From Bifidobacterium longum subsp. infantis ATCC 15697 = JCM 1222 = DSM 20088 (GTDB taxonomy: Bacteria; Actinomycetota; Actinomycetes; Actinomycetales; Bifidobacteriaceae), in contig NC_017219.1 of the NCBI RefSeq assembly GCF_000269965.1, forward strand, positions 1,736,001-1,800,000: 64,000 nucleotides of DNA, written 5' to 3'. A model generated the notes under the pieces. That model was not told the DNA's origin and did no database searches. It was given only the letters and a program-made list of their open reading frames with translations. Numbering within the stretch: position 1 is the first letter of the stretch; each line of letters opens with the position of its first letter. Below, in pieces: positions 1 through 8,138 of the stretch. A program made the translations under genes and the position numbers.

Positions 1-895
1 CGGTGATGACCATCGTGGTGTTGAAGCCCAGACGGGTCAGGAACATCTTCATCTGCTGTTCGGTGGTGTTCTGAGCCTCGTCGAGGATCACGAACGCGTC
101 GTTCAGCGTACGACCGCGCATGTAAGCGAGCGGCGCCACTTCGATGGAGCCGTCGTCCATGTACCGCTTGAGCTGGTCGGCGCCGAGCATGTCGCCAAGC
201 GCGTCGTACAGCGGGCGCAGATACGGGTCAACCTTGTCGTTCAGCGTGCCGGGCAGAAAGCCGAGGCTTTCGCCGGCCTCCACGGCCGGGCGCGTAAGGA
301 TGATGCGGCGAATCTGCTTGTCCTGGAAGGCACGCACAGCCTTGGCCACGGCCAGATACGTCTTGCCGGTGCCTGCGGGACCAATGCCGAAGGTGATGGT
401 GTGCGATTCGATGGCGTTCACGTAGGCCACTTGTCCGGCGGTTTTCGCACGGACCGGCACGCCGGCGGCAAAGGTGATGACGCCGGGAACCGTGGGCTTG
501 CGGTACGTCGGGTCGTGGGAGCCGGCAGAACGTGCATGGGCGCGTTCGTTTGAGGTCGATTGCGCCAGTTTGTCATGCACCGGGCCGTGACCTGGATGTT
601 CGAGGCGCACGTGGTTCTTGAGCACGTTCTGGTCGAGCATGCGACGCACGGTGTCGGCGTCCATAGGCGCGGTGTAGGCGGCTTGGATGATGGTGTTGAC
701 CAAATCCTCGGCCTGTGCGGCCTGGGCTTCGGTCTGCTTGGAGCGGGAGACGATCGCCACGCGGTTGCCGCGCACGATAATCGTCAGGTCCGGAAAGGCG
801 CGCTCCACCTCGCGAATGACCTCGTCAACCGGGCCGAGCACGGCGACGGGGTCAAGTTGGGGCGGGATGGTGATGGTACGTGTAGTCGTTGCCAC
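1..895 (-). CDS. phoH: PhoH-family ATPase (partial, C-terminus off window)
   Basis: This is a PhoH-like protein, a cytoplasmic P-loop ATPase linked in many bacteria to RNA metabolism. The reading frame stays open from a GTG at 895 to the left edge, giving 298 visible residues. The Walker A motif GPAGTGKT lies near the middle, followed by the acidic motif [10 protein letters not shown] that is typical of PhoH. The N-terminal part resembles the KH-like region that precedes the ATPase in actinobacterial PhoH. The gene starts 18 bases after the HIT gene stop, so rsmE, HIT and phoH probably form one operon, as in other Actinobacteria. The C-terminus is missing only because the window ends. The GTG start is the best available, but no strong Shine-Dalgarno sequence stands in front of it. 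Confidence 0.9.
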   Translation of the reverse strand, partial: MATTTRTITIPPQLDPVAVLGPVDEVIREVERAFPDLTIIVRGNRVAIVSRSKQTEAQAAQAEDLVNTIIQAAYTAPMDADTVRRMLDQNVLKNHVRLEHPGHGPVHDKLAQSTSNERAHARSAGSHDPTYRKPTVPGVITFAAGVPVRAKTAGQVAYVNAIESHTITFGIGPAGTGKTYLAVAKAVRAFQDKQIRRIILTRPAVEAGESLGFLPGTLNDKVDPYLRPLYDALGDMLGADQLKRYMDDGSIEVAPLAYMRGRTLNDAFVILDEAQNTTEQQMKMFLTRLGFNTTMVIT

Positions 896-913
896 GAAGC
901 GGATATTCCCCTA

Positions 914-1252
914 CTACTCGTCGAGCTTTTCGCCGGTCATCACGTGCGCGTGCACGTGGAAGACGGTCTGGCCGGCGTCGAGACCGGTGTTGAACACCAG
1001 TCGGTAGGCGCCGTGAAATTCCTTGTCGGCGATGTTCTGCGCGATGGAGACGATGTGGGCCAGCTCGGTCGGGTCGTCGGCGGCAAGTTCGGCGACGTTG
1101 GCGTAGTGCTTCTTGGGCACCACGAGCACGTGGACCTTGGCCTTGGGGTTGATGTCGTTGAATGCGTAGGTCGTCTCGTCCTCGTAGACCTTGCTGCTGG
1201 GAATCTGCCCTGCGATGATCTTGCAGAACAGGCAATCGTCGGATTCGCTCAT
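914..1252 (-). CDS. HIT-family nucleotide hydrolase/transferase
   Basis: This is a 112-residue histidine-triad protein, a small cytoplasmic enzyme family acting on nucleoside phosphoramidates and related nucleotides. The zinc-like CLFCKI pair near the N-terminus and the catalytic HVHAH triad near the C-terminus are both present, and the length is normal for the HinT branch. Two adjacent ATG codons exist. The one at 1252 is preferred because AAGGAG lies only one base from the upstream ATG but four bases from this one. It sits between rsmE and phoH on the same strand, which fits a shared transcript. The exact substrate cannot be read from the sequence. Confidence 0.93.
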   Translation of the reverse strand: MSESDDCLFCKIIAGQIPSSKVYEDETTYAFNDINPKAKVHVLVVPKKHYANVAELAADDPTELAHIVSIAQNIADKEFHGAYRLVFNTGLDAGQTVFHVHAHVMTGEKLDE

Positions 1253-1300
1253 CATGCTCCTTGGTTTGATGTTGCTACGCACCAGCTTAGCGCGTGGGCG

Positions 1301-2098
1301 TTACTCGTAACGTCCCAACACCCGAGACAACAGCGACAACGCTACAGGACCGGCCGTCGCGGCTCTCAGAATATTGTGCCCCAGTACGCAGCTCACCGCT
1401 CCGGCCTTGACGAAATCAGCTACCTCCTGCTCACTGATGCCGCCCTCAGGCCCGACCACCACACTGACAGTCCGCGGCCGACCGTCCTGGAGCGTGCGTT
1501 CCACCAACTGCGCAACCTTCTCCTCCACGCCGGACCACGTATCGGTAGCATCCTGATGCAGCACAATCACCACATCGCCATGCACGCAGGCCCTGCGGCA
1601 GATGGCCACGACCTCTTTGCTGGACGCGCACGCCTCCAATTGCGGCTTAAAGGCGCGCCGCGACTGCTCGGTGGCGGCATCCAGTACCGAATTCCACTTC
1701 TTGTCTGTACGGCCGACCTTCCACTTGGCAATGGATCGGTCCGCCTGCCATGGCACCACTTGGTCGACGCCGATCTGCGTAGCCATATCGATGGCCTGCT
1801 CATCATGGCCGGTTTTCGCCAATGCCTGAATCAGCGCCAAACGGGTGAGCTGCTCGGGTTCGCGCCCCACTTCCACGACTTCAGCCAGTCCGGCTTCAGG
1901 ATCGGCCATCACTGCCTGGATTCTCAAGCCGTTGCCGTCGGAAAGTTGCAGGCTGTCCCCTGCCTTGAGTCGCATGGCCTGCACGGCATGGCGCTTGATG
2001 TGAGCAGGCAGGGTTAGCTTCCAGCCGGCGTGGAGTTCGTCGCTGTTCACCGGGACGTCGTCGACCTGCGGGTCGAAAAGAAAAAGGGCATCAGTCAT
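1301..2098 (-). CDS. rsmE: 16S rRNA (uracil-1498-N3)-methyltransferase RsmE
   Basis: This 265-residue protein has the RsmE layout: an N-terminal RNA-binding PUA-like part and a C-terminal SPOUT methyltransferase knot. The SAM-binding knot is visible as VVVGPEGGIS followed by LGHNILRAATA, both typical of RsmE. The family methylates N3 of U1498 in 16S rRNA using S-adenosylmethionine. It is the first gene of the likely rsmE-HIT-phoH transcript, about 50 bases before the HIT start. The start at 2098 gives a normal family length. Nothing unusual was seen. Confidence 0.95.
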   Translation of the reverse strand: MTDALFLFDPQVDDVPVNSDELHAGWKLTLPAHIKRHAVQAMRLKAGDSLQLSDGNGLRIQAVMADPEAGLAEVVEVGREPEQLTRLALIQALAKTGHDEQAIDMATQIGVDQVVPWQADRSIAKWKVGRTDKKWNSVLDAATEQSRRAFKPQLEACASSKEVVAICRRACVHGDVVIVLHQDATDTWSGVEEKVAQLVERTLQDGRPRTVSVVVGPEGGISEQEVADFVKAGAVSCVLGHNILRAATAGPVALSLLSRVLGRYE

Positions 2099-2139
2099 GA
2101 CTTCAAGGCTACACGCGACACGCCGGGCACACGCGCGAA

Positions 2140-2167
2140 TTGCATCCCTGTAATTTCATGCTAAGCT
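2140..2167 (+). promoter_or_regulatory. Candidate promoter of tRNA-Leu
   Basis: A TTGCAT box at 2140-2145 and a TAAGCT box at 2162-2167 are separated by 16 bases and end 26 bases before the tRNA gene. This fits a sigma-70-type promoter but is based on eye matching only. Confidence 0.4.
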
Positions 2168-2193
2168 ATTTACTCGTTGTCCAAACGACACCT

Positions 2194-2281
2194 GCCCGGG
2201 TGGCGGAATGGTAGACGCGCTAGCTTGAGGTGCTAGTGCCTATTTTATACGGGCGTACGGGTTCAAGTCCCGTCTCGGGCA
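2194..2281 (+). tRNA. tRNA-Leu (anticodon GAG)
   Basis: The gene folds as a class II tRNA. A 7-bp acceptor stem (GCCCGGG with CTCGGGC, one G-U pair), a GGCGGAATGGTAGACGC D-arm, an anticodon loop TTGAGGT with GAG at 2227-2229, a long variable arm and the GTTCAAGTC T-loop are all present. The discriminator base is A at 2281. The 3' CCA is not encoded, which is normal for many actinobacterial tRNAs. GAG reads CTC and CTT leucine codons. Confidence 0.96.
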
Positions 2282-2286
2282 CAGAT

Positions 2287-2313
2287 AAACCCCTTGCATT
2301 GCAAGGGGTTTTT
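2287..2313 (+). terminator. Rho-independent terminator after tRNA-Leu
   Basis: An 11-bp stem (AAACCCCTTGC with GCAAGGGGTTT) around a three-base loop is followed directly by more T residues. It lies six bases after the tRNA and ends about 30 bases before the next start codon. Confidence 0.9.
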
Positions 2314-2341
2314 CGTTATCTGCACACACGAAAGGCCACCA

Positions 2342-3220
2342 ATGCAGTTCATCACGCTGGACACCGTTGACGACCCGCGCGTCGAAGCGTATGTGAGCCT
2401 CACCGAAATGCAGTTGCGCAATCGCTTGGAACCAGCCAAGGGCGTGTTCATCGCCGAGTCCCCCAAAGTCATCGACCGCGCGCTGGCCGCTGACCGCGAA
2501 CCGCTGTCACTGCTGGTCGAGGAACCTTGGCTGGAGGGCATGAAAGACACCTTCGACTTCATCGACGGGCGCTGGGGCGCGGATATTCCCGTCTACGTGG
2601 CCTCACCTGAGCAGCTCAAGCGTCTGACCGGCTACCGTTTGCATCGCGGCGCCCTATGCGCGATGCGACGCTGGCTGCTGCCCTCCGTAGCCGAGGTCTG
2701 CAGGAGCGCCCGCCGCGTGGCAGTAATGGAAAACATCGTGGACCACACCAATGTGGGCGCACTGATGCGTTCGGCGGCCGCGCTCGATGTGGATGCCGTG
2801 CTGGTCACGCCCTCCTGCGGTGATCCGCTGTACCGACGAGCCGCTCGTGTGTCGATGGGCACCGTATTCCAGATTCCGTGGACCCGTATCACCGGGTTCA
2901 ACGACGACGGTACCGAAAACAAGCATTACTGGCCGTTCCAGGGCATCGACGAGTTGAAGTCGCTGGGCTTCACCACTGTGGCCATGGCATTGGAGGATCG
3001 TTCGATTTCGTTGGACGAACTGACACGCCGTCTGCACGCGCCTGACGAAGATCCGACGCATATCGACAAGCTCGCGCTGATCTTCGGCACCGAGGGCGAC
3101 GGCCTGTCCCACCATACGATTGCCCGCGCCGATTTGACCGTGAAGATTCCGATGAGCCACGGCGTGGATAGTCTGAACGTGGCGGCATCCAGCGCAGTGG
3201 CGTTCTACGCGACACGCTAA
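2342..3220 (+). CDS. SpoU/TrmH-family RNA 2'-O-methyltransferase
   Basis: This 292-residue protein belongs to the SpoU branch of SPOUT methyltransferases, which add a methyl group to ribose 2'-OH in tRNA or rRNA. The three SpoU motifs are visible: NVGALMRSAAALDVDAVL, LALIFGTEGDGLS, and the C-terminal MSHGVDSLNVAASSAVA. The longer reading frame begins at 2294, but that start lies inside the tRNA terminator. The ATG at 2342, preceded by GAAAGG, is chosen. The N-terminal part resembles the substrate-binding domain of rRNA enzymes. Whether it acts on 23S rRNA or tRNA cannot be told from the sequence. Confidence 0.9.
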   Translation: MQFITLDTVDDPRVEAYVSLTEMQLRNRLEPAKGVFIAESPKVIDRALAADREPLSLLVEEPWLEGMKDTFDFIDGRWGADIPVYVASPEQLKRLTGYRLHRGALCAMRRWLLPSVAEVCRSARRVAVMENIVDHTNVGALMRSAAALDVDAVLVTPSCGDPLYRRAARVSMGTVFQIPWTRITGFNDDGTENKHYWPFQGIDELKSLGFTTVAMALEDRSISLDELTRRLHAPDEDPTHIDKLALIFGTEGDGLSHHTIARADLTVKIPMSHGVDSLNVAASSAVAFYATR

Positions 3221-3421
3221 GGAATCGCACGCGCCCCTAAAAGGCCGAATCCTTAACAAATCTACGAAACTGTTCATCGCAAGTTCACGGCACGCGGGTG
3301 GCAAAAGCCTTGCATGTTCGATTTTTTCTGCAATTATTAACTATGTAAACCGAATGCAAGGAAGCATCCGGCCCAGTAGTGCGGTGTCGAAAGACGCTCA
3401 GTAACAGAGAGGACAGTTACG

Positions 3422-4666
3422 ATGGCCAAGAATCCCAAGATTCTGTCGATTGTGCTTGCAGGTGGTGAGGGGACCCGCCTGATGCCGTTAACCCGCGATC
3501 GCGCGAAGCCCGCCGTTCCCTTCGGTGGTGTGTATCGTCTGATCGATTTCCCGTTGAGCAATCTGGTGAACTCCGGGTACCGTCAGGTCGTGGTGCTCAC
3601 CCAGTACAAGTCTCACTCGCTTGACCGCCACATCTCCCAGGTCTGGCGTTTCTCCCCGCTGCTTGGTTCGTACGTCTCCCCTGTGCCCGCGCAGCAGCGT
3701 CTCGGCAAGCATTGGTATCTCGGCTCCGCCGACGCCATCTACCAGACCATCAACATCATCGAGGATGTCCAGCCGGACATCGTGGTGATTGTGGGTGCCG
3801 ACCACGTCTACCGCATGGACTTCGAACAGATGGTTCAGCAGCACATCGAGTCCGGTGCTGAGTTCACCGTGGCCGGTATCCGCCAGCCCATCGAGGAATC
3901 GAACCAGTTCGGTGTGATTGAGGTCGATCACGATCACCCGAACATGATCAAGAACTTCCAAGAGAAGCCGGCCAACACCACCGGTCTGCCGGACAATCCG
4001 AACCAGATTCTGGCTTCCATGGGTAACTACGTTGCCAACACCAAGGCCCTGTTTGAGGCTCTGTCTCTCGATGAGAAGGCTGCCGACACCAAGCACGACA
4101 TGGGCGGCGACATCGCCCCGTACTTCGCTTCTCGCAACGAGGCCGGCGTCTACGACTTCAACTCGAACGAGATTCCAGGCTCCACGGCCACTGATCACGC
4201 TTACTGGCGCGACGTCGGTACGATTAAGCAGTTCTACGATGCACACATGGATCTGATCGCCTATGTGCCCGAGTTCAACCTATACAACCAGGATTGGCCG
4301 ATTTACACGATGTCCGGCAACCTGCCGCCAGCCAAGTTCGTGCACGCGGGCCGCGACCGTCTGGGCCACGCCACCGATTCAATCGTCTCCCCCGGTGTGA
4401 TCGTCTCCGGCGGTGAAGTGCACCACTCCGTGCTCTCCCCCAATGTGCGTATCCACTCGTGGGCACAGATTGTCGATTCCGTGCTGTTCGACGGTGTGAT
4501 CATCAACCGCCGTGCCCGCGTGTACAAGGCAATTCTTGACAAGAATGTGGTGCTCACCGAAAACTCCACTGTCGGCATCGATACCGAGCACGATCTGGCC
4601 CGCGGCTTCACTGTCACGCCAGACGGCATCACGGTTGTCCCGAAGAACACCATCGTCGATGACTGA
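3422..4666 (+). CDS. glgC: Glucose-1-phosphate adenylyltransferase
   Basis: GlgC makes ADP-glucose from glucose-1-phosphate and ATP, the committed step of bacterial glycogen synthesis. The 414-residue protein has the nucleotidyltransferase signature [12 protein letters not shown], the downstream [10 protein letters not shown] segment, and [10 protein letters not shown]. The C-terminal third is a left-handed beta-helix with hexapeptide-like repeats, as expected for the regulatory and oligomerising domain. The length is normal. The start has AGAGGAC upstream. The gene stands alone between the SpoU gene and a strong terminator, so it is probably monocistronic. Confidence 0.96.
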
Positions 4667-4684
4667 TTGACCAGTCCAGACATG

Positions 4685-4713
4685 GAAAAGCCCCGTATCA
4701 TGCGGGGCTTTTC
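4685..4713 (+). terminator. Terminator of glgC, probably bidirectional
   Basis: GAAAAGCCCC and GGGGCTTTTC pair around a GTATCATGC loop. The T-rich right arm suits glgC. The A-rich left arm lets it also serve the SUF operon arriving from the other strand, whose last gene ends at 4756. Confidence 0.9.
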
Positions 4714-4721
4714 TCGTATAG

Positions 4722-4743
4722 AGCTCCCTCATCAGAGGGAGCT
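4722..4743. repeat. Short intergenic palindrome (AGCTCCCTC/GAGGGAGCT)
   Basis: A 9-bp perfect stem closes around ATCA. Near-identical CTC-ATCA-GAG palindromes lie at 13492-13511 and 53815-53838, so this is a dispersed intergenic repeat and not a one-off terminator. Confidence 0.75.
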
Positions 4744-4755
4744 TACTAAGCGCTA

Positions 4756-5349
4756 TCAGTACTTTGGCATGTTGTCGAAGTTGAAGCCTAGGGCGGCGAG
4801 CTGGTCGCGGCCTTCGGGTGTGATGCGCTCCATGGTCCAGCGCGGGTCCCACGTCCAGTCGATGCGGAACTCCTCGACCAGACCGGCCAGTGTGGAGGCG
4901 CATTCGTCCTCGATAAGGTCGGTCAGCGGGCAGGCCGGCGTGGTCAGCGTCATCGTAATAATGGCGCGGCCTAGCTCATCGATCTCAATGCCGTAGACCA
5001 GACCCAAATCGATCACGTCGATGCCAAGCTCCGGATCAATCACCTGATGCAGTGCCTCGCGCACGTCTTCGGCAGTGGCGCGGCCGATATCGTCAATCGC
5101 CTTGATCGGAATCTCGCTGCCATCGGACTGTTCGTCATCCCGGCAACCGCATTTGCCATGGTGACCGCCACACGCACAGGTGTCATCGCCGGACGCAGCA
5201 GAGTGCTCGATCGGGCGTCCGTTCGGGAAGCCCTTGGCCAAGGCCGGGTTGGCCATCACGCGGCGAGCGGCCTCCTCGTCCTGCAGGACGCCGTTGACGG
5301 CATCGAAAACGGATGGCTGTGGTTCGGGAACCAAATTATCGTTGGACAT
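4756..5349 (-). CDS. DUF59/MIP18 iron-sulfur assembly factor (SufT-like)
   Basis: The C-terminal half (from about residue 85) is a DUF59/MIP18 domain. It includes VIDPELGIDVIDLGLVY and the TTPACPLTD motif with the conserved cysteine. Proteins of this family help mature Fe-S proteins and are often the last gene of SUF operons, as here. The 197-residue protein is longer than the usual SufT of about 110 residues. The extra N-terminal part holds a tight Cys/His cluster at residues 58-69 (C58, C60, H63, H64, C67, C69) that could bind a metal. The gene starts six bases after the sufU stop, so the two are surely cotranscribed. Confidence 0.88.
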   Translation of the reverse strand: MSNDNLVPEPQPSVFDAVNGVLQDEEAARRVMANPALAKGFPNGRPIEHSAASGDDTCACGGHHGKCGCRDDEQSDGSEIPIKAIDDIGRATAEDVREALHQVIDPELGIDVIDLGLVYGIEIDELGRAIITMTLTTPACPLTDLIEDECASTLAGLVEEFRIDWTWDPRWTMERITPEGRDQLAALGFNFDNMPKY

Positions 5350-5355
5350 ATTTCC

Positions 5356-5910
5356 TCAGTTCTTTGCAGCGAGGGCTTTGGCGATGGAGTCCTTCAGCCC
5401 TTCCCAGCCTAGCAGAGCGCATTTGATGCGCATAGGGTATTTCGACACGCCTTGGAATACCACGGCGTCGCCGAGCTTTTCTTCCAGGTTCTCGTCGTCC
5501 AGACCGGCACCGCGCGATTCCATCAGCTTGTGGAATGTCTGTTCCAGATCCATGGCCTCGTCCACGGTTTTGCCGCCCACCAGATCGACCATCACCGACA
5601 GGCTGGCCTGCGAAATGGAGCAGCCGTGGCCGTCCCACACCAATCGCTTGATGGTGTGCGGTTCGTCATCGGAGACTTCGACATGGATGGTCGCCTCGTC
5701 GCCGCAGGTCGGGTTGAACTGGTGCGATTCACCGGGCGTGCAGTATTCGTGGCTGGCTTGCACGGTGACATTGGCCGCCGCGTCCGCGGACTGTTCGACC
5801 GCCGCGTTGGGCGCAAAGGATTCCTTGCCATGCGGATGTTTTGACGCCTCGAGGATGACCTCTTGGTACATCTGTTCGAGGTCATCCCCGCTCATACCGA
5901 ATTCGTTCAT
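5356..5910 (-). CDS. sufU: SufU iron-sulfur scaffold/sulfur relay protein
   Basis: SufU accepts sulfur from SufS in SUF systems of Gram-positive bacteria. The zinc/active-site pattern is present: PTCGDEATIHV, HGCSISQASLS and MRIKCALLGW, supplying the three conserved cysteines and the aspartate. At 184 residues it is longer than a typical SufU of about 150 because of an extra acidic/alanine segment between residues 30 and 60 that contains an additional EYC cysteine. It sits 11 bases after sufS and six before the DUF59 gene in the operon. Confidence 0.94.
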   Translation of the reverse strand: MNEFGMSGDDLEQMYQEVILEASKHPHGKESFAPNAAVEQSADAAANVTVQASHEYCTPGESHQFNPTCGDEATIHVEVSDDEPHTIKRLVWDGHGCSISQASLSVMVDLVGGKTVDEAMDLEQTFHKLMESRGAGLDDENLEEKLGDAVVFQGVSKYPMRIKCALLGWEGLKDSIAKALAAKN

Positions 5911-5921
5911 GGTGATCTGTT

Positions 5922-7196
5922 TTACTCCACTCCAAAGAACTTACGGATACCCTTGGCCGCTTCGACCAATGCTTGGGCATCTTCGACCGAATTGTAGACA
6001 CCGGAGGAGGCACGGTTGGATGCGTATAGGCCGAAGTGGCGGTGTACCGGCTGGGCGCAGTGGTGCCCCACGCGAATCGCGATGCCCTGGGCGTCGATGA
6101 ACTGGCCCACATCGTGCGGGTGCACGCCGGCCACGTCGAACGCCACGGTGCCGATGCGGTCCACGTTTTCGCGCGGTCCGAGGATACGAATGCCATCGAT
6201 GTCGCCGAGCTTCAGCAGTTCGGCGGCGATGGTCTTCTCATGGGCTTCGATGTTCTCAAGACCGATATTCATCATCCATTCGGCGGCGACGCCTGCGGCC
6301 ACCACTTGGGCGACCGGCTGGGTGCCGGCCTCGAAACGGGCCGGAGGGGCCATGTATTGGGCCTCGTGGTCCATGTAGGCGAGCTCGACCATGGAGCCGC
6401 CGAAGTTGGCCGGCGGCAGGGCTTCGAGCAGTTCGCGCTTACCGTACAGGAAACCGACGCCGGTAGGACCGTACATCTTGTGCGCGCTCCAGGCAGCGAA
6501 GTCCACATCAAGCGCATGGAAATCGACTTTGAGGTGCGGTACGGACTGGCAAGCGTCCAAGATGAAGATCGAACCTACTTCATGCGCACGCTTGATGATA
6601 GGGGCGATGTTGGTGATGGCACCCGTGGTGTTGCCCACGTGGGTGACAGCCACGACCTTGGTACGCTCGGTGATGACTTCGTCGAGGTTGTCCGTACGCA
6701 CACGGCCGTCCTCGGTCAGGTCGATCCACTTGAAGGTGGCACCGGTACGGTAGGCCAGCTCCTGGAACGGCAGCAGCACCGAATGATGTTCCGCGCGCGA
6801 GACGACGATCTCATCGCCCGGCTTCAGGGCAAAACGCTTGGCGGCTTCTCCCCCACGGCCCAGCGACGCATTGCCGAACGCGGTGGCGAGCAGGTTCAGT
6901 CCGGCCGTGGCACCACCGGTGACGACGATCTCTTCTTCGCCTTCCGCTGCATTCGCGCCGACCAGCTTGGCGACCTTGGCACGGGCCTCTTCGAAAGCCA
7001 TGGTACTACGGGCCGCCAGCTCGTGGGCACCGCGGTGCACGCCGGCGTTGATCGTACGGTAGAAGTTCGCCTCGGCGTCGATCACCGCATTCGGCTTCTG
7101 CGAGGTGGCCGCAGAATCCAGGTACACGAGCGGGTGCCCGTGAATCTCCTGATTCAGAATCGGGAACTCGCCCCGAATCTCCTTAAAATCAACCAT
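5922..7196 (-). CDS. sufS: Cysteine desulfurase SufS
   Basis: SufS is a PLP enzyme that takes sulfur from cysteine and passes it to SufU for Fe-S cluster building. The PLP lysine lies in SAHKMYGPTGVG. The substrate-loop cysteine is C380 in RVGHHCAQP. The histidine-rich ARAEHHSVLLP segment is also conserved. The 424-residue length is normal for group II desulfurases. It is separated from sufC by 137 bases, the only large gap in the operon, which contains a long inverted repeat (see 7234-7323). The start codon follows an AAGTAGGGGAAC sequence. Confidence 0.96.
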   Translation of the reverse strand: MVDFKEIRGEFPILNQEIHGHPLVYLDSAATSQKPNAVIDAEANFYRTINAGVHRGAHELAARSTMAFEEARAKVAKLVGANAAEGEEEIVVTGGATAGLNLLATAFGNASLGRGGEAAKRFALKPGDEIVVSRAEHHSVLLPFQELAYRTGATFKWIDLTEDGRVRTDNLDEVITERTKVVAVTHVGNTTGAITNIAPIIKRAHEVGSIFILDACQSVPHLKVDFHALDVDFAAWSAHKMYGPTGVGFLYGKRELLEALPPANFGGSMVELAYMDHEAQYMAPPARFEAGTQPVAQVVAAGVAAEWMMNIGLENIEAHEKTIAAELLKLGDIDGIRILGPRENVDRIGTVAFDVAGVHPHDVGQFIDAQGIAIRVGHHCAQPVHRHFGLYASNRASSGVYNSVEDAQALVEAAKGIRKFFGVE

Positions 7197-7233
7197 TATG
7201 TTCCCCTACTTACGTAACAATTGTACGAAACGA

Positions 7234-7323
7234 GTGGGAGTCGGACATGGCCTGTTCGCGACCGTAAAGACTTGGCCTGAGCGGCCCGGAACGTGTCGAG
7301 AATAGGGCATGTCAGACTCCCAC
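7234..7323 (-). repeat. Inverted repeat in the sufC-sufS gap
   Basis: The 16-base arms at 7234-7249 and 7308-7323 are complementary with one mismatch and enclose 58 bases, including a smaller GGCC-rich palindrome near 7274-7286. The structure fills most of the only long spacer in the suf operon. It could end part of the transcription, protect the mRNA end or serve as a processing site. No T-run follows it. Confidence 0.6.
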
Positions 7324-7333
7324 GGTCACGGTC

Positions 7334-8113
7334 TCAGGCCAGCGCGGACTCGGAATCAGCACCCTCGGGCAGGTACTGGTCGTAGCCGTTCTCTTCGAGT
7401 TCGTCGGCCAGCTCAGGGCCGCCGGTCTTGACGAAGTGGCCGTCGGCGAACACGTGCACGATGTCCGGCTTGATGTACTTCAAGATACGGGTGTAGTGCG
7501 TGACCATGAGGATGCCGAACTGGTTGGCTTCCTTGGCACGGTTCACGCCTTCGGACACGATGCGCAGGGCGTCCACGTCCAAGCCGGAGTCGGTTTCGTC
7601 AAGGATGGCAAACTTCGGCTTCAGCAGTTCGAGCTGCAGCACTTCGGCGCGCTTCTTTTCACCGCCGGAGAAGCCTTCGTTCACGGAACGGGAGGCGAAC
7701 TTCGGGTCCATCTTGAGGCGCTTCATGGCTGCGGACAGGTCTTTGGCCCACTGGCGAATACCGGGAGCCTCGCCGTCGATTTCGGTCTTGGCGGTGCGCA
7801 AGAAGTTGGTCATGGACACGCCCGGTACTTCGACCGGGTATTGCATGGCCAGGAACAGGCCGGCCTTGGCGCGCTCGTCCGGAGTCATCTTGAGGATGTC
7901 CTTGCCGTCGAGGAGGGCCTCGCCGGAGTCGACCACGTACTTGGGGTGGCCGGCCAACGTGTAGGCGAGAGTGGACTTGCCGGAACCGTTGGGGCCCATG
8001 ATGGCGTGGGTTTCGCCGGAGTGGACGGTCAGGGTGGCACCCTTCAGGATCGGCTTGATGCCTTCCTTGGTTTCGACGTGGACGTGCAGGTCCTTGATTT
8101 CGAGTGTTGACAT
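7334..8113 (-). CDS. sufC: SUF ATPase SufC
   Basis: SufC is the ABC-type ATPase of the SufBCD scaffold that assembles Fe-S clusters in the cytoplasm. Walker A (GPNGSGKST), the signature SGGEKKR, Walker B ending in AILDETDSGLD, and the switch histidine in MVTHYTR are all present. The reading frame extends upstream to 8200, but the ATG at 8113 preceded by AGGAGC gives the normal SufC N-terminus (MSTLEIKDLHV) and 259 residues. It follows sufD by 25 bases. Confidence 0.97.
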   Translation of the reverse strand: MSTLEIKDLHVHVETKEGIKPILKGATLTVHSGETHAIMGPNGSGKSTLAYTLAGHPKYVVDSGEALLDGKDILKMTPDERAKAGLFLAMQYPVEVPGVSMTNFLRTAKTEIDGEAPGIRQWAKDLSAAMKRLKMDPKFASRSVNEGFSGGEKKRAEVLQLELLKPKFAILDETDSGLDVDALRIVSEGVNRAKEANQFGILMVTHYTRILKYIKPDIVHVFADGHFVKTGGPELADELEENGYDQYLPEGADSESALA

Positions 8114-8138
8114 TGTTGTGCTCCTAAAAATGCTGTTC

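Noticed and set aside
560..2017. 485-residue plus-strand frame
   Set aside because: It is antisense to phoH, HIT and rsmE, has no recognisable motif, and arises from codon bias in high-GC genes.
2294..2341. Upstream start of the SpoU methyltransferase
   Set aside because: The start would lie inside the terminator hairpin of tRNA-Leu. The ATG at 2342 has a better site.
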